Positions 63,873 through 64,000 of a stretch of DNA of 64,000 bases are shown piece after piece. Source of the DNA: Amblyomma americanum (Eukaryota > Arthropoda > Arachnida > Ixodida > Ixodidae). Within the stretch, counting starts at the first letter, position 1, and the number at the start of each line of letters is the position of its first letter. Made by a program: the position numbers and the translations under genes. The DNA is taken from NCBI RefSeq assembly GCF_052857255.1, contig NC_135507.1, positions 71,497,721 to 71,561,720 of the forward strand, read 5' to 3'. The notes below the pieces were generated by a model. The model was not told the DNA's origin. It worked only from the letters and a program-made list of their open reading frames with translations, and made no database searches.

Positions 63873-64000
63873 TGTCACGTAGTGGTGACGGCAGTCGAAG
63901 CAGCGATGAAGACGGACGAAAGGGGTCTTCTAAAAGAACTGTTTATTGGGCTGACTTGCACCCAAAATGGACTGAATCACTTGGCGGCGGCGAAGCGACA
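63873..64000 (-). repeat. 5' LTR of the gypsy element, partial
   Basis: 128 of an expected 374 bp, matching 58338-58465 with two substitutions. Confidence 0.93.

Larger units (their letters stand above)
58338..64000 (-). mobile_element. Ty3/gypsy LTR retrotransposon, minus strand, 5' LTR cut by window end
   Basis: Order on the minus strand: 5' LTR (63873 to beyond 64000), primer-binding site (63851-63870), gag, pol (protease, reverse transcriptase, RNase H, integrase), polypurine tract (58712-58724), 3' LTR (58338-58711). Protease before reverse transcriptase and integrase last define the Ty3/gypsy order. No env-like frame was seen. The LTRs differ at 2 of 128 comparable positions, so the insertion is young, although pol has frame breaks. 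The expected length is about 5.9 kb. It lies in SNAPC4 intron 8, antisense to the gene. Confidence 0.95.

Overview
The window looks like nuclear DNA from a hard tick (Ixodidae) or a close chelicerate relative. It has large introns packed with transposons, a tRNA-derived SINE resembling the tick Ruka family, RTE-clade LINEs with GATGATGAT tails, a CR1-like LINE, a Ty3/gypsy element and Tigger/pogo DNA transposons. No bacterial genes, operons, CRISPR arrays, rRNA or stand-alone tRNA genes were seen. The tick assignment is an inference from repeat style and codon context, not from a database search.

Only one host gene is recognisable: the plus-strand gene for the largest subunit of the snRNA-activating protein complex (SNAPC4/SNAP190). 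Eight coding exons (1983-2202, 15366-15477, 21111-21345, 25295-25441, 43259-43492, 44367-44534, 48431-48586, 52852-53007) join in phase into 476 residues: an acidic N-terminus, the N-terminal SNAPC4 region, a Myb half repeat, three full Myb repeats and the first half of a fourth. The 3' end lies beyond the window. The gene therefore spans at least 51 kb for 1.4 kb of visible coding sequence. Introns after exons 5, 6, 7 and 8 cut each Myb repeat at the same point in phase 0, and two of them start with GC instead of GT.

Layout: 1-1790 is the 3' part of an I-type LINE with an RNase H domain, ending about 190 bp upstream of the SNAPC4 start codon. Intron 1 (2203-15365) holds a 466-bp MITE with many palindromic motifs, SINE copies, a ~115-bp tandem repeat, an RTE LINE split by a TTAA-flanked element, and an I-type LINE whose endonuclease domain is split by a truncated RTE carrying an inverted copy of its target. 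Intron 2 holds an RTE LINE split by a 682-bp miniature LTR element (TRIM-like). Intron 4 holds a nearly full-length CR1-like LINE (ORF1 with PHD finger, ORF2) and, next to it, an RTE LINE split by a 2.77-kb element with an 8-bp target duplication, plus Tigger-type MITEs, one containing a ~73-bp minisatellite. The last intron holds a 2.7-kb Tigger element with an uninterrupted 517-residue transposase, a 1.1-kb MITE-like element, and a minus-strand gypsy element (58338 to past the window end). The gypsy element has near-identical LTRs, an intact gag, a frameshifted pol, and a textbook -1 frameshift signal between gag and pol.

I found no clearly new gene system. The most informative points are the intron/repeat symmetry and GC-AG introns of SNAPC4, the gag-pol frameshift signal, and several nested insertions whose target duplications and restored reading continuity make the order of events readable.
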